64,000 nucleotides of DNA from Roseibium porphyridii (GCF_026191725.2 NZ_CP120863.1:5622001-5686000); one strand, 5' to 3'. Counted from the first letter of the stretch, positions 9,175 to 17,763 are shown. A program made the numbers and translations. Notes: a model not told the origin generated them from the letters alone.

Positions 9175-9939
9175 ATGTTTGATTTGTCAGGACAAGTTGC
9201 CTTGGTGACAGGAGCCAGCCGAGGCATCGGCGCAGCGGCAGCCCGAAGCCTTGCCAAATATGGTGCCAAAGTGGTTCTGGCGGCACGCAGCAGCGCAGAT
9301 ATCGAGCAGATCGCTGACGACATTCGCAAGAATGGCGGAGATGCTGCGGCTGTAACATGTGATGTTGCCGACTATGGGGACGTGGAAAAAGCAGTACAGT
9401 TCGTGCTGGACACCTTTGGCGATATCAACATTCTCGTTAACAATGCCGGCGTCATTGAACCTATCTCACGGATTGAGGCATCCGATCCCGAAGCCTGGGG
9501 GAAGGTCATCGATATCAATGTCAAAGGCGTTTATCACGGCATTCGCGCCGTCGCTCCGCACATGCTTGAAAAAGGCGCCGGAACAATTGTCAATATCAGC
9601 TCTGGAGCGGCCGTTGGCGCCCTTGAAGGCTGGAGCCAGTATTGTTCTTCCAAGGCAGCCGCACTGTCGCTCACACGGTGCGCCGACAAGGAGTTCGGAG
9701 ACAAGGGACTGCGTGTGGTCGGCCTCAGCCCGGGCACCGTTGCGACACAAATGCAGGTGGATATCAAGGCATCGGGCATTAATCCGGTCAGTCAGCTCGA
9801 CCCGGCCGTCCACATACCCTCAGAGTGGGTCGGTGAAGCGATTTGCTGGCTGTGCACGAATGCCGGCGATGCCTACCGGGGCGTCGACTGTTCCTTACGT
9901 GACGAGGACGTTCGCAAGGCCGTCGGTCTCATAAAATAG
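9175..9939 (+). CDS. short-chain dehydrogenase/reductase (SDR)
   Basis: A classical 254-residue SDR: cofactor-binding TGASRGIG near residue 12, CDVADY, NNAGVIEP, the catalytic Ser in NISSGAA and YCSSK as the Tyr-Lys pair. After the TGxxxGxG motif there is no obvious Asp that fixes NAD, and an Arg-rich AARSS segment suggests NADP(H). The substrate is unknown. It stands alone, divergent from the potassium channel. Confidence 0.9.
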   Translation: MFDLSGQVALVTGASRGIGAAAARSLAKYGAKVVLAARSSADIEQIADDIRKNGGDAAAVTCDVADYGDVEKAVQFVLDTFGDINILVNNAGVIEPISRIEASDPEAWGKVIDINVKGVYHGIRAVAPHMLEKGAGTIVNISSGAAVGALEGWSQYCSSKAAALSLTRCADKEFGDKGLRVVGLSPGTVATQMQVDIKASGINPVSQLDPAVHIPSEWVGEAICWLCTNAGDAYRGVDCSLRDEDVRKAVGLIK

Positions 9940-9950
9940 GCATTCGGAAT

Positions 9951-9976
9951 CAAAAGAGGGCCGCAATGCGGCCCTC
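9951..9976 (-). terminator. Rho-independent terminator of the short peptide gene
   Basis: A perfect 9-bp stem (9956-9964 with 9968-9976, GC-rich) with a 3-nt loop is followed on the minus strand by TTTTG. The T run exists only in that direction, so it ends minus-strand transcription from 10102. It may also help stop the converging SDR transcript. Confidence 0.8.
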
Positions 9977-10006
9977 CCATGAGATCGACGTGTCCGAAAG
10001 ACCGGA

Positions 10007-10102
10007 TCAGATCCCAGCGAAACCGTTCAAAACCGGAGGCTGCTCCAGCATCGTTCCATTCCGCCCAGACTTTCGGGCCACGATCGGATACTCACTAGAC
10101 AT
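10007..10102 (-). CDS. 31-codon peptide with an ideal ribosome binding site
   Basis: The frame encodes 31 residues, beginning MSSEYPIV and ending PPVLNGFAGI. AAAGGAGGTG, nearly the full anti-16S complement, sits five bases before the ATG, and a perfect intrinsic terminator lies about 30 bp after the stop. Such a match is unusual in this window. It may share a transcript with the DUF302 gene 115 bp upstream, or have its own promoter. No Cys, no signal peptide, no membrane segment. It could be a free small protein, a precursor peptide or a leader, and I do not recognise a family. Confidence 0.55.
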   Translation of the reverse strand: MSSEYPIVARKSGRNGTMLEQPPVLNGFAGI

Positions 10103-10216
10103 GGGCACACCTCCTTTCAGTTGTTGCAGACGCAATAAATGTGAGGCCGAAATCTCAACGAGACAAGGCGAAAATCATGTTTCCCCTGCTTTCGAGACGT
10201 TGATCAGACAAGTCTG

Positions 10217-10696
10217 TTACCGAGAGGCAACAGCATTGTCCGCAATTGTCTGGAAGACACCATCAAGCTCAGCTGCGAGCTCGGCGAGCGCTTCCCCGCC
10301 TTCTTCCATATAAGGGGCAAAAACAAATCCAGGCGTTTTCCAGGACAATGTACCGGTGCCATCACTGTTCTCGGTGACATAGAACCGGATAGGCGCTTCA
10401 ATGCCTGCGGCAACCGAGGCTTCCAGCATACGGATGGCATAATCGTTTCGGTAAACGCCCATGATGCGATTGCCGGGGATTTTCAAACCACGGCCTTTGG
10501 CTCCGGACGAGGCGCTGGCCTGCGTGACAAGAAGCATCTTTTCGGCTTTCACCGCCGCTTTGACGCTTTCAACCAGGTCGGAATAACTTTGCTCAGTCGG
10601 GATGACTTTCCAGCCTTGCCGGTCCGAAAGGCTGTCGGCCTGAGAGACGCCAGCGGTGACAACCAGCCAGAAAAAGACACTTACCAATAGACGCAT
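10217..10696 (-). CDS. exported DUF302 protein
   Basis: The 159-residue product starts with a clear signal peptide (cleavage likely after VSQA) and continues as a single DUF302 domain: an amphipathic first helix (SDLVESVKAAVKAEKM), a central IMGVYRNDYAIRMLEA, and IRFYVTENSDGTGTLSW. DUF302 proteins are small folds of unknown activity, often found with sulfur or metal genes. The adjacent YeeE/YedE gene in the same orientation fits that theme. Confidence 0.85.
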   Translation of the reverse strand: MRLLVSVFFWLVVTAGVSQADSLSDRQGWKVIPTEQSYSDLVESVKAAVKAEKMLLVTQASASSGAKGRGLKIPGNRIMGVYRNDYAIRMLEASVAAGIEAPIRFYVTENSDGTGTLSWKTPGFVFAPYMEEGGEALAELAAELDGVFQTIADNAVASR

Positions 10697-10802
10697 ATTG
10701 CTTGTTCCCGCACTCGCATAGTCAATTCAGGTTCCCCTGGATCCGCACCCTAGTGTCCACCTCCCTCACAACGCACTCACAATACGGTGTGCCGGGATTT
10801 CT

Positions 10803-11954
10803 TCAGCCCATGCCGAGCCTTAGCCTCAACCTGGTACCGGCAAGACTTCCCAGAAAACCGAAGATGAGCCAGAGCCAACCGTGCAGTGAACCAGACACCA
10901 GTCCGCCCAGATAGGCGCCGATGTTGCAGCCGTATGCCAAGCGTGCGCCGTAACCCATGAGCAGGCCTCCGGCGAGTGCAGTCAGCACATCACGCCGGCT
11001 GAGATGCCAGATCGGTGCGAACCGGCCAGCAAGCGCCGCTGCCGCCATGGCCCCCAGAATGACGCCAAAATCCATGACGGAAGTGGTATCCCGCAGAACG
11101 GAGTTTTCAAGTGCACCCCGCTGCCAGGTCCAATAGGGCCAGGTTTCGACCGGCAAGCCGAGGGCATGAAAGGCCTTGGCCCCCCAAAGGGCAAACGCGG
11201 AGGTTATGCCCCACGGCCGACCGACCACGACAAAGGTTGCTATGCCAACAACAGCAAGCATGAGCGCCCCCAACATGGGCGACCAGGGACCTTTTAGAAA
11301 ACTCTCGGTCCGCCTTGCAGGCGCGATCTCGCCGTGAGCGCTTCTCTCGATCCGAAGCGTCAACAAGGCCAGCGCTCCAAGTACTGCCGCAGTCGCCAAA
11401 AAAGCTCCATGAGGCCCAAATTCGCGAACGAAGGAGACCGCCGGAAATTTGGGCAGCCTTCCCCAGAGATGCAGATGCGCCGTTGCAGCTACTGAGCCCA
11501 GAACAAAGGCTGCCAGCGTAATCATCATCCGGGTAGAGCCGCCACCGGCCGTGAAGAGGGTGCCCGAGCCGCATCCACCGCCAAGCTGCATTCCGATACC
11601 AAACATGAATGCACCCAACGCAGCAGCAACGCCGAACGGAAAGACAAACCCGCCCGTTGGCCAACCGAGTGACCCGCCCCAGGCGATCAGCGGAAAAGAA
11701 ACTGCGCTGGTCAGAAGGATCAGAACAAACTGTGCCCGCAAGCCGCCGCCGCGCTTTTCAGTCACGATGCGGCGCCATGCGGCCGTAAAGCCGAAGCTCG
11801 CATGATAAAGGGACAAACCGGCCAGACCGCCGATAAGCGTTGCTATAGCTTGCCGGGAACCGGCTTCTCCGTAAGCGCCGATCGCGACGAGGGCCAAGAG
11901 AGCGAGCGCAATGCCTGTCACCATCAGTTGAGACTTTTGCAAACTGGCCGTCAT
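10803..11954 (-). CDS. YeeE/YedE-family membrane protein, putative thiosulfate/sulfur-compound importer
   Basis: The product has about ten hydrophobic segments and two family signature loops, GGGCGSGTLF and YGCNIGAYLGG, whose conserved cysteines in TsuA-type transporters handle thiosulfate passage. Length (383 aa from the ATG at 11954) fits the full two-repeat family. Its start is uncertain: GTG at 11975 has GGAA upstream and is also possible. DUF302 follows 106 bp later on the same strand. A role in uptake of thiosulfate or another reduced sulfur compound is inferred from family. Confidence 0.85.
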   Translation of the reverse strand: MTASLQKSQLMVTGIALALLALVAIGAYGEAGSRQAIATLIGGLAGLSLYHASFGFTAAWRRIVTEKRGGGLRAQFVLILLTSAVSFPLIAWGGSLGWPTGGFVFPFGVAAALGAFMFGIGMQLGGGCGSGTLFTAGGGSTRMMITLAAFVLGSVAATAHLHLWGRLPKFPAVSFVREFGPHGAFLATAAVLGALALLTLRIERSAHGEIAPARRTESFLKGPWSPMLGALMLAVVGIATFVVVGRPWGITSAFALWGAKAFHALGLPVETWPYWTWQRGALENSVLRDTTSVMDFGVILGAMAAAALAGRFAPIWHLSRRDVLTALAGGLLMGYGARLAYGCNIGAYLGGLVSGSLHGWLWLIFGFLGSLAGTRLRLRLGMG

Positions 11955-12207
11955 GTCCGTGTGATCCCGATTCACTTTGATTCCGTATTTCTCGAAGAGC
12001 AAAAGTCACGGTGTCACGATTGGCCATAATTTCGCAACGAAAGTATCTTTTGGTGGCCTACACATTGCCAACACCTTTTTGTGTTTTGCAGTTCAAGTGA
12101 AGCCTGCAGATTTTAGCGGTGACAAAGTATTGGCTGGCAGATGCCGAACGTCTTGACGCGGGAACAACGCGGCATTGGACCAGCCCGAAGAGATATAAAG
12201 GCCTGAC

Positions 12208-13593
12208 ATGCGTCTTAGTGATCAATTTGGGTATGATTTAACACTTGCCGACAAGGACGCTGTTGCGGCCTGGAATGCGACTGTGAATGCCTTCCTGGCT
12301 CATGGCAAGGCAACGCCGGGTCATCTTGAAACCTGTTTGAGCCTGGCGCCCGATTTTGCGCTCGGCCATGCCACACGCGGTCTTTTCTGCCTACTGCTCG
12401 GCCGGCGCGAGCTTTACGTAACAGCGCGCGAATGCCTTAAGGTGGCGCGCACGTCCGCTCAAAACACACCTTTGACCGACCGCGAAACGGTCGTCCTCGA
12501 TGCGCTTGACATCTGGCTTCAAGGGTTTCCGACCCGCGCAGCTGACGTCCTCGATGCCCAACTCGTCAAATATGCTCAAGATGCGTTGCTGATGAAGCTC
12601 ATCCATGCGATCCGCTTCGTATTGGGCGATTCCGTTGGGATGCGGCAATCGATTGACCGTGTGTTCTCCGCATATGACGAAAACCATCCCTCATACGGAT
12701 ACCTGCTCGGATGCCGCGCCTTTTCGCTTGAAGAGACCGGTGACTACCGTCAGGCGGAAGCGTCCGGCCGCAGAGGTCTGGAGTTTGCCAAGGACGACGC
12801 CTGGGGTCTTCACGCCGTGGCCCACGTTCACGATATGACGGGACGTGCCGAAGAGGGCGCCGGCTGGCTGGAAAACCATCCGAACGGATGGGCACATTGC
12901 AACAATTTCGGCTATCACGTGTGGTGGCATCTGGCGCTGATGTATCTCAGCCAGGGCGAAGCTGACAAAGCGCTCGCGCTTTACGACAACGATATCCGCA
13001 AGGATAAGACCGACGACTACCGCGACATCTCAAATGCCGCGTCGCTTCTCGTCCGACTGGAACTGGAAGGCGTCAATGTCGGCCCTCGCTGGGATGAACT
13101 GGCGCTTCTGTCCGACAAACGGGCCGAAGACGGCTGCAATGTCTTTGCCGACCTGCACTATCTCCTCTGCCTCCTGAACGGCGGCCGCCGGATGGGTGCG
13201 GATCGTCTGCTCAACGGATTGAAGGAACGGGCGCAAAGCGAAACGGATATCGGCCGGGTTTCCGCCGAGGCCGGTTTGCCGACGGGGCTCGGACTGGAAC
13301 AATACCGCAAAGGCAACTATGCATCAGCCTTTTCACTGCTGACTTCAGCCAGGGACAATCTGAACATCATTGGCGGTTCCCATGCCCAGCGCGATGTCTT
13401 TGAACGGATCACCATTGACGCTGCCTTGCGGGCCGGGTTCTCCTCTGAAGCAGAAAATCTGATCAAAAGCCGCACCCACAAGCGCGGCGCCCTTGACAGT
13501 TTTGCCGAACAGCGGCTTGAAGTCTGCGACAAGATGCAACGCGCAGAGCGGGTCATGGAAGACGACAGCCTGAGGGCAGCCGGATCGGTGTAA
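12208..13593 (+). CDS. TPR protein of the TTC38 family
   Basis: A 461-residue soluble protein made of helical TPR-like repeats, clearest at LLGCRAFSLEETGDYRQAE and LALMYLSQGEADKALALYD. The HAVAHVHDMTGR and NNFGYHVWWHLALMY segments are hallmarks of the TTC38 group, whose biochemical role is not established. The next gene (OpgC-like) starts 39 bp later on the same strand, so the two are probably co-transcribed. Confidence 0.85.
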   Translation: MRLSDQFGYDLTLADKDAVAAWNATVNAFLAHGKATPGHLETCLSLAPDFALGHATRGLFCLLLGRRELYVTARECLKVARTSAQNTPLTDRETVVLDALDIWLQGFPTRAADVLDAQLVKYAQDALLMKLIHAIRFVLGDSVGMRQSIDRVFSAYDENHPSYGYLLGCRAFSLEETGDYRQAEASGRRGLEFAKDDAWGLHAVAHVHDMTGRAEEGAGWLENHPNGWAHCNNFGYHVWWHLALMYLSQGEADKALALYDNDIRKDKTDDYRDISNAASLLVRLELEGVNVGPRWDELALLSDKRAEDGCNVFADLHYLLCLLNGGRRMGADRLLNGLKERAQSETDIGRVSAEAGLPTGLGLEQYRKGNYASAFSLLTSARDNLNIIGGSHAQRDVFERITIDAALRAGFSSEAENLIKSRTHKRGALDSFAEQRLEVCDKMQRAERVMEDDSLRAAGSV

Positions 13594-13632
13594 TAACCGC
13601 CCGCCTCTGCAAGCCACATTTTTGGACCTGAC

Positions 13633-14928
13633 GTGAACGCACATCACCAGACGAAACGCCCCCGTGACCCGCGGCTCGATTTTTTCCGCGGGATCGGAAT
13701 GTTCATCATTTACGTTGCCCATGTGCCGTGGAACTGGTGGACTCTTTGGATCCCGGCGCGTTTCGGCTTCTCGGACGCCACGGAAATCTTCGTTTTCTGC
13801 TCGGGCATGGCATCCGCCATCGCCTTCGGCAAGATCTTCGATGTGCATGGCATCGGTATGGGAACCGCCCGCATTCTGCATCGAATGTGGCAGGTCTATT
13901 GGGCGCATATCGGCCAGATTCTGGTGATCGCGGTCGGGCTCGTGATGATCCACGAAAGTGGCTATCTCAAAGAATGCTGCGACCTGACCCAGGATTATGT
14001 CGCGTCCTTGAACCTCTGGCATCTTTACAACAAAACTGTCGTGGCCCTGCCCGGTTTGATGACATTGACCTGGGTGCCCAATTATTTCGACATTCTGCCG
14101 ATGTATATCGTGATCCTGGCACTGATCCCTGTGATCATGCTGGCCTCACGCGTGTCCGTTGCAGCCGCCTTTGCAGTATCGATCGGTCTCTGGCTCGCCT
14201 CTCAGTTCGGCTTTCTAGACCTTCCGGCAGAGCCCTGGGTCAATTCCGAAGGCGAACACAGAAAATGGTTTTTCAACCCATTCGCCTGGCAAATGCTGTT
14301 TTTCACCGGTTTTGCCTTCATGCGCGGCTGGATCCCGGCACCGCCCGTAAACCGCAATTTGATCCTGTTCTGCGCGGCAATTGTCGTCGTCACGATCCCT
14401 TTTGCCTATTTCCGTATCCATAGTGAACATCAGTGGAATGTGGTTTGGGCCCGGGACGTACGCGAAATGATCCGTCCGCTCTGGATCAAGACCGAGTTTG
14501 GCCTGTTCCGCTATCTCCACTTCCTTGCTCTGGCTTATCTGGCCTGGGTCGCGGCCGGTGAACATGGCAAGCATCTGCTCGGACATGGCGTTCTCTGGGG
14601 CCGGTTTGTCAAGATCGTCCAAAAGGTTGGTCAGCAATCACTCGCCGTTTTCATGGCAAGCCTCGTGATTGCTCAGGCTGCTGCCTTGCTCCGTGACATG
14701 GTCTGGGGGCGTGGTGATTGGTTGCCTCAGATCCTGAGCAATCTGCTCGGCATTCTGGCGCTCATTCTCGTGGCCTATGTGGTCTCCTGGTACAAGAGCC
14801 AACCCTGGCGCAAACCGCCCTCGGTTCAATCGGGTGGATCCCCCGACATGCCCAAGCCGGCAAACCGCGAAGACGCCGATGAAGCTTCCAATACAAGGCC
14901 CGCTGGCAAGGAACAGGCGCTTACCTAA
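13633..14928 (+). CDS. opgC: OpgC-family inner-membrane protein (glucan modification)
   Basis: The protein (431 aa, GTG start) opens with RDPRLDFFRGIGMFIIYVAH, typical of OpgC/acyltransferase-3-like membrane enzymes, and has about ten membrane helices with an early DATEIFVFCSGM. OpgC adds succinyl groups to osmoregulated periplasmic glucans in proteobacteria. No glucan synthase gene is in the window, so the actual acceptor is not shown. The last 50 residues are a polar, likely cytoplasmic tail. A strong terminator follows at 14973. Confidence 0.82.
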   Translation: MNAHHQTKRPRDPRLDFFRGIGMFIIYVAHVPWNWWTLWIPARFGFSDATEIFVFCSGMASAIAFGKIFDVHGIGMGTARILHRMWQVYWAHIGQILVIAVGLVMIHESGYLKECCDLTQDYVASLNLWHLYNKTVVALPGLMTLTWVPNYFDILPMYIVILALIPVIMLASRVSVAAAFAVSIGLWLASQFGFLDLPAEPWVNSEGEHRKWFFNPFAWQMLFFTGFAFMRGWIPAPPVNRNLILFCAAIVVVTIPFAYFRIHSEHQWNVVWARDVREMIRPLWIKTEFGLFRYLHFLALAYLAWVAAGEHGKHLLGHGVLWGRFVKIVQKVGQQSLAVFMASLVIAQAAALLRDMVWGRGDWLPQILSNLLGILALILVAYVVSWYKSQPWRKPPSVQSGGSPDMPKPANREDADEASNTRPAGKEQALT

Positions 14929-14972
14929 AGATAACAACATCGTCTGCGTTAGCTGGACGGTGCCTATGCCAT

Positions 14973-15010
14973 AAACAAAAACACCGGCCAATCGGCCGGT
15001 GTTTTTGTTT
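14973..15010. terminator. perfect bidirectional terminator
   Basis: A perfect 17-bp stem (14973-14989 with 14994-15010) encloses a 4-nt loop; the GC core is flanked by A-rich and T-rich arms, giving a T tract on both strands. It ends the TTC38-opgC unit on the plus strand and the hsp20-DUF1150 unit on the minus strand. Confidence 0.93.
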
Positions 15011-15027
15011 AATTTCTGAAGTGTTGT

Positions 15028-15312
15028 CTAATGAAGCGAAGCCATTTCAAGGTCGGCTTCGAACGCATTGGCAACGGCTGCTTCACGGCTGTCAGCCAGC
15101 AGGATCGGCGTGCCGTCCGCATTTAGAAGCGCATAAAGCGTCATGTTGTCGTGGAGCGGTGGAACTTCCGGAAACATTTCCTTCAGGTCCCGCGCTTTGA
15201 TCGGTTTGATATAGGCAACATCTCCGGTACCCAGTTCCGTCAATTCGTCGACGGACATGGCGGTTGTGAGATCTGCGCCGTCTGCCCAGTCCGGGCTATT
15301 TGGGTCGTGCAT
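15028..15312 (-). CDS. DUF1150 family protein
   Basis: A 94-residue acidic protein with the DUF1150 pattern: DELTELGTGDVAYIKPI followed by LYALLNADGTPILLADSREAA. In alphaproteobacteria such genes commonly follow small heat-shock protein genes, as here, 33 bp after hsp20. That suggests a role in the heat response or a partner of the chaperone, but its activity is unknown. Transcription ends at the perfect hairpin 17 bp downstream. Confidence 0.88.
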   Translation of the reverse strand: MHDPNSPDWADGADLTTAMSVDELTELGTGDVAYIKPIKARDLKEMFPEVPPLHDNMTLYALLNADGTPILLADSREAAVANAFEADLEMASLH

Positions 15313-15345
15313 CAGTCAATTCTCCATAAGTTGGTCGACGAGGGT

Positions 15346-15774
15346 CTATTCGCCGCTGGAGATTTCTATTTTTCTTATAACACGTTCCGGTTCGGGACGT
15401 GCCAGGTCGATGGACAAGAGGCCATCTTTGAGGTCAGCTCCGAGGATCTCTATCCCCTCGGCCAACACAAATGCCCGTTGGAACTGCCGTGCGGCAATGC
15501 CGCGATGCAGATACTGGCGGGATTTGTCGTCTACCTGCCGGCCTCGGATCACAAGCTGACTCTCCTCAACGGAGACATCAAGCTGCTCTCTGGTGAAGCC
15601 GGCCACAGCCAACGTTATCCGGATTATATCACCCTGACCTTCGGATTTCGGAAGTCTTTCGATGTTATAGGGCGGGTATCCGTCATTCGCGGCCTTGGAA
15701 ACGCGATCGAGCACACGCTCGATATCGTCGAACCCGAGCATAAACGGGCTAGAAAACGCTGACATGCGTGACAT
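15346..15774 (-). CDS. small heat-shock protein, Hsp20/alpha-crystallin
   Basis: An alpha-crystallin chaperone (142 aa) that holds unfolding proteins without ATP. Marks are PPYNIE at the start of the domain, IIRITLAVAGF, the ALAFVLAEG-like strand (FQRAFVLAEG) and the GLLSIDLARPEPE region. I use ATG 15774 because AGGA lies eight bases upstream and is part of a predicted thermometer hairpin. Upstream sequence also has an RpoH-type promoter. Both predict strong induction by heat. It is co-transcribed with DUF1150. Confidence 0.9.
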   Translation of the reverse strand: MSRMSAFSSPFMLGFDDIERVLDRVSKAANDGYPPYNIERLPKSEGQGDIIRITLAVAGFTREQLDVSVEESQLVIRGRQVDDKSRQYLHRGIAARQFQRAFVLAEGIEILGADLKDGLLSIDLARPEPERVIRKIEISSGE

Positions 15775-15777
15775 CCT

Positions 15778-15802
15778 CAAAGTCCTTGTCGAAGCGACCT
15801 TG
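15778..15802 (-). promoter_or_regulatory. ROSE-like RNA thermometer covering the hsp20 ribosome binding site
   Basis: In the mRNA, UCGCU (the UYGCU motif of ROSE elements) pairs with AGGA of the ribosome binding site with one bulged G. The stem continues through CAAGG/CUUUG, giving nine pairs plus the bulge and a 6-nt loop (UCGACA). This is the key feature of rhizobial ROSE thermometers, which melt on heating and free the site. The AGGA is eight bases from the hsp20 ATG. Confidence 0.72.
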
Positions 15803-15857
15803 CGCCCGGACCCTCTTAAAGGCATCCGGACCGGAGACAGGCTCCGTTCAATATTAA

Positions 15858-15886
15858 ATATGGCGCTTCGTTAAAATTGATTCAAG
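15858..15886 (-). promoter_or_regulatory. RpoH (sigma-32) promoter of hsp20
   Basis: On the minus strand CTTGAA (15886-15881) and CGCCATAT (15865-15858) are 15 bp apart, close to the heat-shock consensus CTTGAA-N13-17-CCCCATNT. Transcription would begin about 75 bp before the hsp20 ATG, leaving a leader long enough for the thermometer. Confidence 0.72.
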
Positions 15887-15931
15887 GAGACGCATTTTCG
15901 GGTCGTTTTCAGATACGTCTCCCGGACATGT

Positions 15932-16792
15932 TCAGAACTCCGGCCGCAACAAAGGATCGCGTTTCAACAACTTGGCGAGTGCAGAAACAGCTTGCCTTAT
16001 AAGGGGCTCATGGCGTTCGTCCTGATGCATGACAAGCCAGCGTTCTGTTTCAAGCTCTTCAACCGGTTCCGAAACCCGAACAAGATCGGGGTAAGCCTCA
16101 CCGACAAACATGGGCAACAGCATGCGCGCATGTCCCTGCCGGACCAGAGAGAGCGCCAAAGATGCCCTGTTCACCGTGATCGTGACGTCGGCGGCGTGAT
16201 TTTCCATCATCCAGACAGCCGTTGGAAAAAGCGCTTCCTTTTCAACCGGACTGACCCAGCCGATTTTTTGATCTTCGGTAATTTTGTCTGACTGATATGC
16301 CGCAAACCGGACGGTTCCGACCTTTCTGCCAGCCAGCCACTCCTGTTTCGGCCTCTTGTTGCGGATGCCGATGTCGATCTGCCGTCGGGCAACATCCCTG
16401 TTCCTTGGGTCGGCCAGAAGCTCTGGCACCCAACCTGAGCCCGGCGTCCAGAAGCCGTCCAGATTGTCCATCAAAAGCCGCATGGTCCAGTCGCCTGCCG
16501 ATATTCGAATACGCCGTCGCGCTTGGCCTGTGTCCCGCCAGGCGGCAATGGATTGAGCGGCCTGATCCATATCTTCAAGCTGCATCAGCAGTTTTTGTCC
16601 TGCGGATGTCAGTTGATAGCCACGCGCCTCGCGCTCTACCAATCGGGCATTCAAGCTCCTTTCAAGAGACGAAACGCGTCGCCCGAGCGTTGCGGCGCTG
16701 ACACCTGTCTTGTCTGCGGCTCCAGCCAGACCACCGGCTTTGGCGACGGCCAAAAACAGTCTCAAATCTTCCCAGTCGATGTTTCGTTTCAT
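15932..16792 (-). CDS. LysR-family transcriptional regulator
   Basis: A 286-residue regulator with an N-terminal winged HTH (LRLFLAVAKAGGLAGAADKTGVSAATLGRRVSSLE compressed over residues 10-45) and a shorter, variable effector domain. This LTTR type (starting WEDLRLFLAVA) often has a reduced effector pocket. It may control the divergent 16896 gene or itself. The 103-bp space to that gene is AT-rich, as for a shared operator. Confidence 0.88.
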   Translation of the reverse strand: MKRNIDWEDLRLFLAVAKAGGLAGAADKTGVSAATLGRRVSSLERSLNARLVEREARGYQLTSAGQKLLMQLEDMDQAAQSIAAWRDTGQARRRIRISAGDWTMRLLMDNLDGFWTPGSGWVPELLADPRNRDVARRQIDIGIRNKRPKQEWLAGRKVGTVRFAAYQSDKITEDQKIGWVSPVEKEALFPTAVWMMENHAADVTITVNRASLALSLVRQGHARMLLPMFVGEAYPDLVRVSEPVEELETERWLVMHQDERHEPLIRQAVSALAKLLKRDPLLRPEF

Positions 16793-16895
16793 TTTTGAAA
16801 TCTCAATTTCAATTAGAAAACATAGGAATATGCACTTCTTATGAGATTATCCGCAGTGATCCTCCAACACCAACCAATTTTGAAGGGAGCTGCGA

Positions 16896-17324
16896 ATGCA
16901 CATTCCTTATTGCCTGCCTTTGAAACGCGATGGGAAGCGTGGAAACACGCCCGACTGGCAAGACCCAATCCGGGGCCTTTACCCGAACCACGCAGAATTC
17001 TGGCCCTCAGAACCTCCTGAGCACCATCAAATGTTGCAACGGCACTTGCGCATGGCACGCAAGCGCCGTCGGTTGATGCTTATCAAACTTCTGAAGTGGT
17101 GTTTGGGTCGCCCGCTCGAGGGCGCCAGAGCGCGGAATGTGACGGTTTCCGAAGAGGGCCGGAAAGGCATGACCCCGAACACTCACACCAGATCGAAATC
17201 AAAGGAAACTGTTTCTTTCTTTCACCCGCTGCAAAACGGGTCGGCCGCGCCACAAACTGAGACGCGACCGCTTCCACTCAGTTCGACGTTGCCAAAAGCC
17301 TGCTGCCATGGGGATTGTCGATAA
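16896..17324 (+). CDS. hypothetical basic protein, divergent from the LysR gene
   Basis: The ATG is preceded by GAAGGGAG at good spacing, and the frame is open for 142 codons. The product is rich in Arg, Lys, Pro and His, with a central MARKRRRLMLIKLLKW stretch, and resembles no family I know. Its last 47 bp overlap the 3' end of the NTF2-like gene on the other strand, and its second half reads like non-coding sequence. The real gene could be shorter or decayed. Confidence 0.35.
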   Translation: MHIPYCLPLKRDGKRGNTPDWQDPIRGLYPNHAEFWPSEPPEHHQMLQRHLRMARKRRRLMLIKLLKWCLGRPLEGARARNVTVSEEGRKGMTPNTHTRSKSKETVSFFHPLQNGSAAPQTETRPLPLSSTLPKACCHGDCR

Positions 17325-17763
17325 CCATTTTCCAGCTCCCGTCCGGCTGGCGCCGAAGCACCGCAACCGAGAGACCTTCGCCGGTGACATCCCCGCCTTC
17401 CGGATCGGTGCCTGTCATCTTCCAGGGCGCTATATGGACAGCCAGATCGCCCTGGACGATCACTTCATGGCCCGAATAGGAAAACTTAGGCGAAACAGAG
17501 CGAACCTGTTCGAAAATCTGCCGTGCCGTAGCGCCATCGGAAACCGGCTCCCCCGGTTCAAAAACAATCGACTGATCGGCCTCGTAAGTTTGCATCACCG
17601 TGTCGATGTCTCCTTTTTCAAAGGAACTAGTCATTGTCTCGATCAGGCTAAGGACATTTTTCTGGTCGGTGGTCATATCAGGGCTTTCTTCCGCTTTTGT
17701 GGGTGTTGAAAAGGTCAGCATTGCCGCCACCATGGCAGCTCGACAAGCGATCCGGCGTTTCAT
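17278..17763 (-). CDS. exported NTF2/SnoaL-like protein
   Basis: From the ATG at 17763 (GGAGAAA just upstream) the protein has 161 residues with an N-terminal signal peptide (cleavage near TKAEE). The rest is one SnoaL/DUF4440-like cone-shaped fold: NVLSLIETMTSSFEKGDIDTVMQTY, a FEPGEPVSDG turn and WKMVIDNPHG at the end. Family members bind or transform small ligands; the residues do not reveal which. It lies 90 bp after the sigma factor gene on the same strand, so it may be a target of that sigma factor. Confidence 0.82.
   Translation of the reverse strand: MKRRIACRAAMVAAMLTFSTPTKAEESPDMTTDQKNVLSLIETMTSSFEKGDIDTVMQTYEADQSIVFEPGEPVSDGATARQIFEQVRSVSPKFSYSGHEVIVQGDLAVHIAPWKMTGTDPEGGDVTGEGLSVAVLRRQPDGSWKMVIDNPHGSRLLATSN

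Noticed and set aside
10007..10102. PqqA-like or lasso-type precursor peptide
   Set aside because: The peptide has Glu-Tyr together near the start but not the spaced Glu/Tyr of PqqA, and no maturation genes are near.
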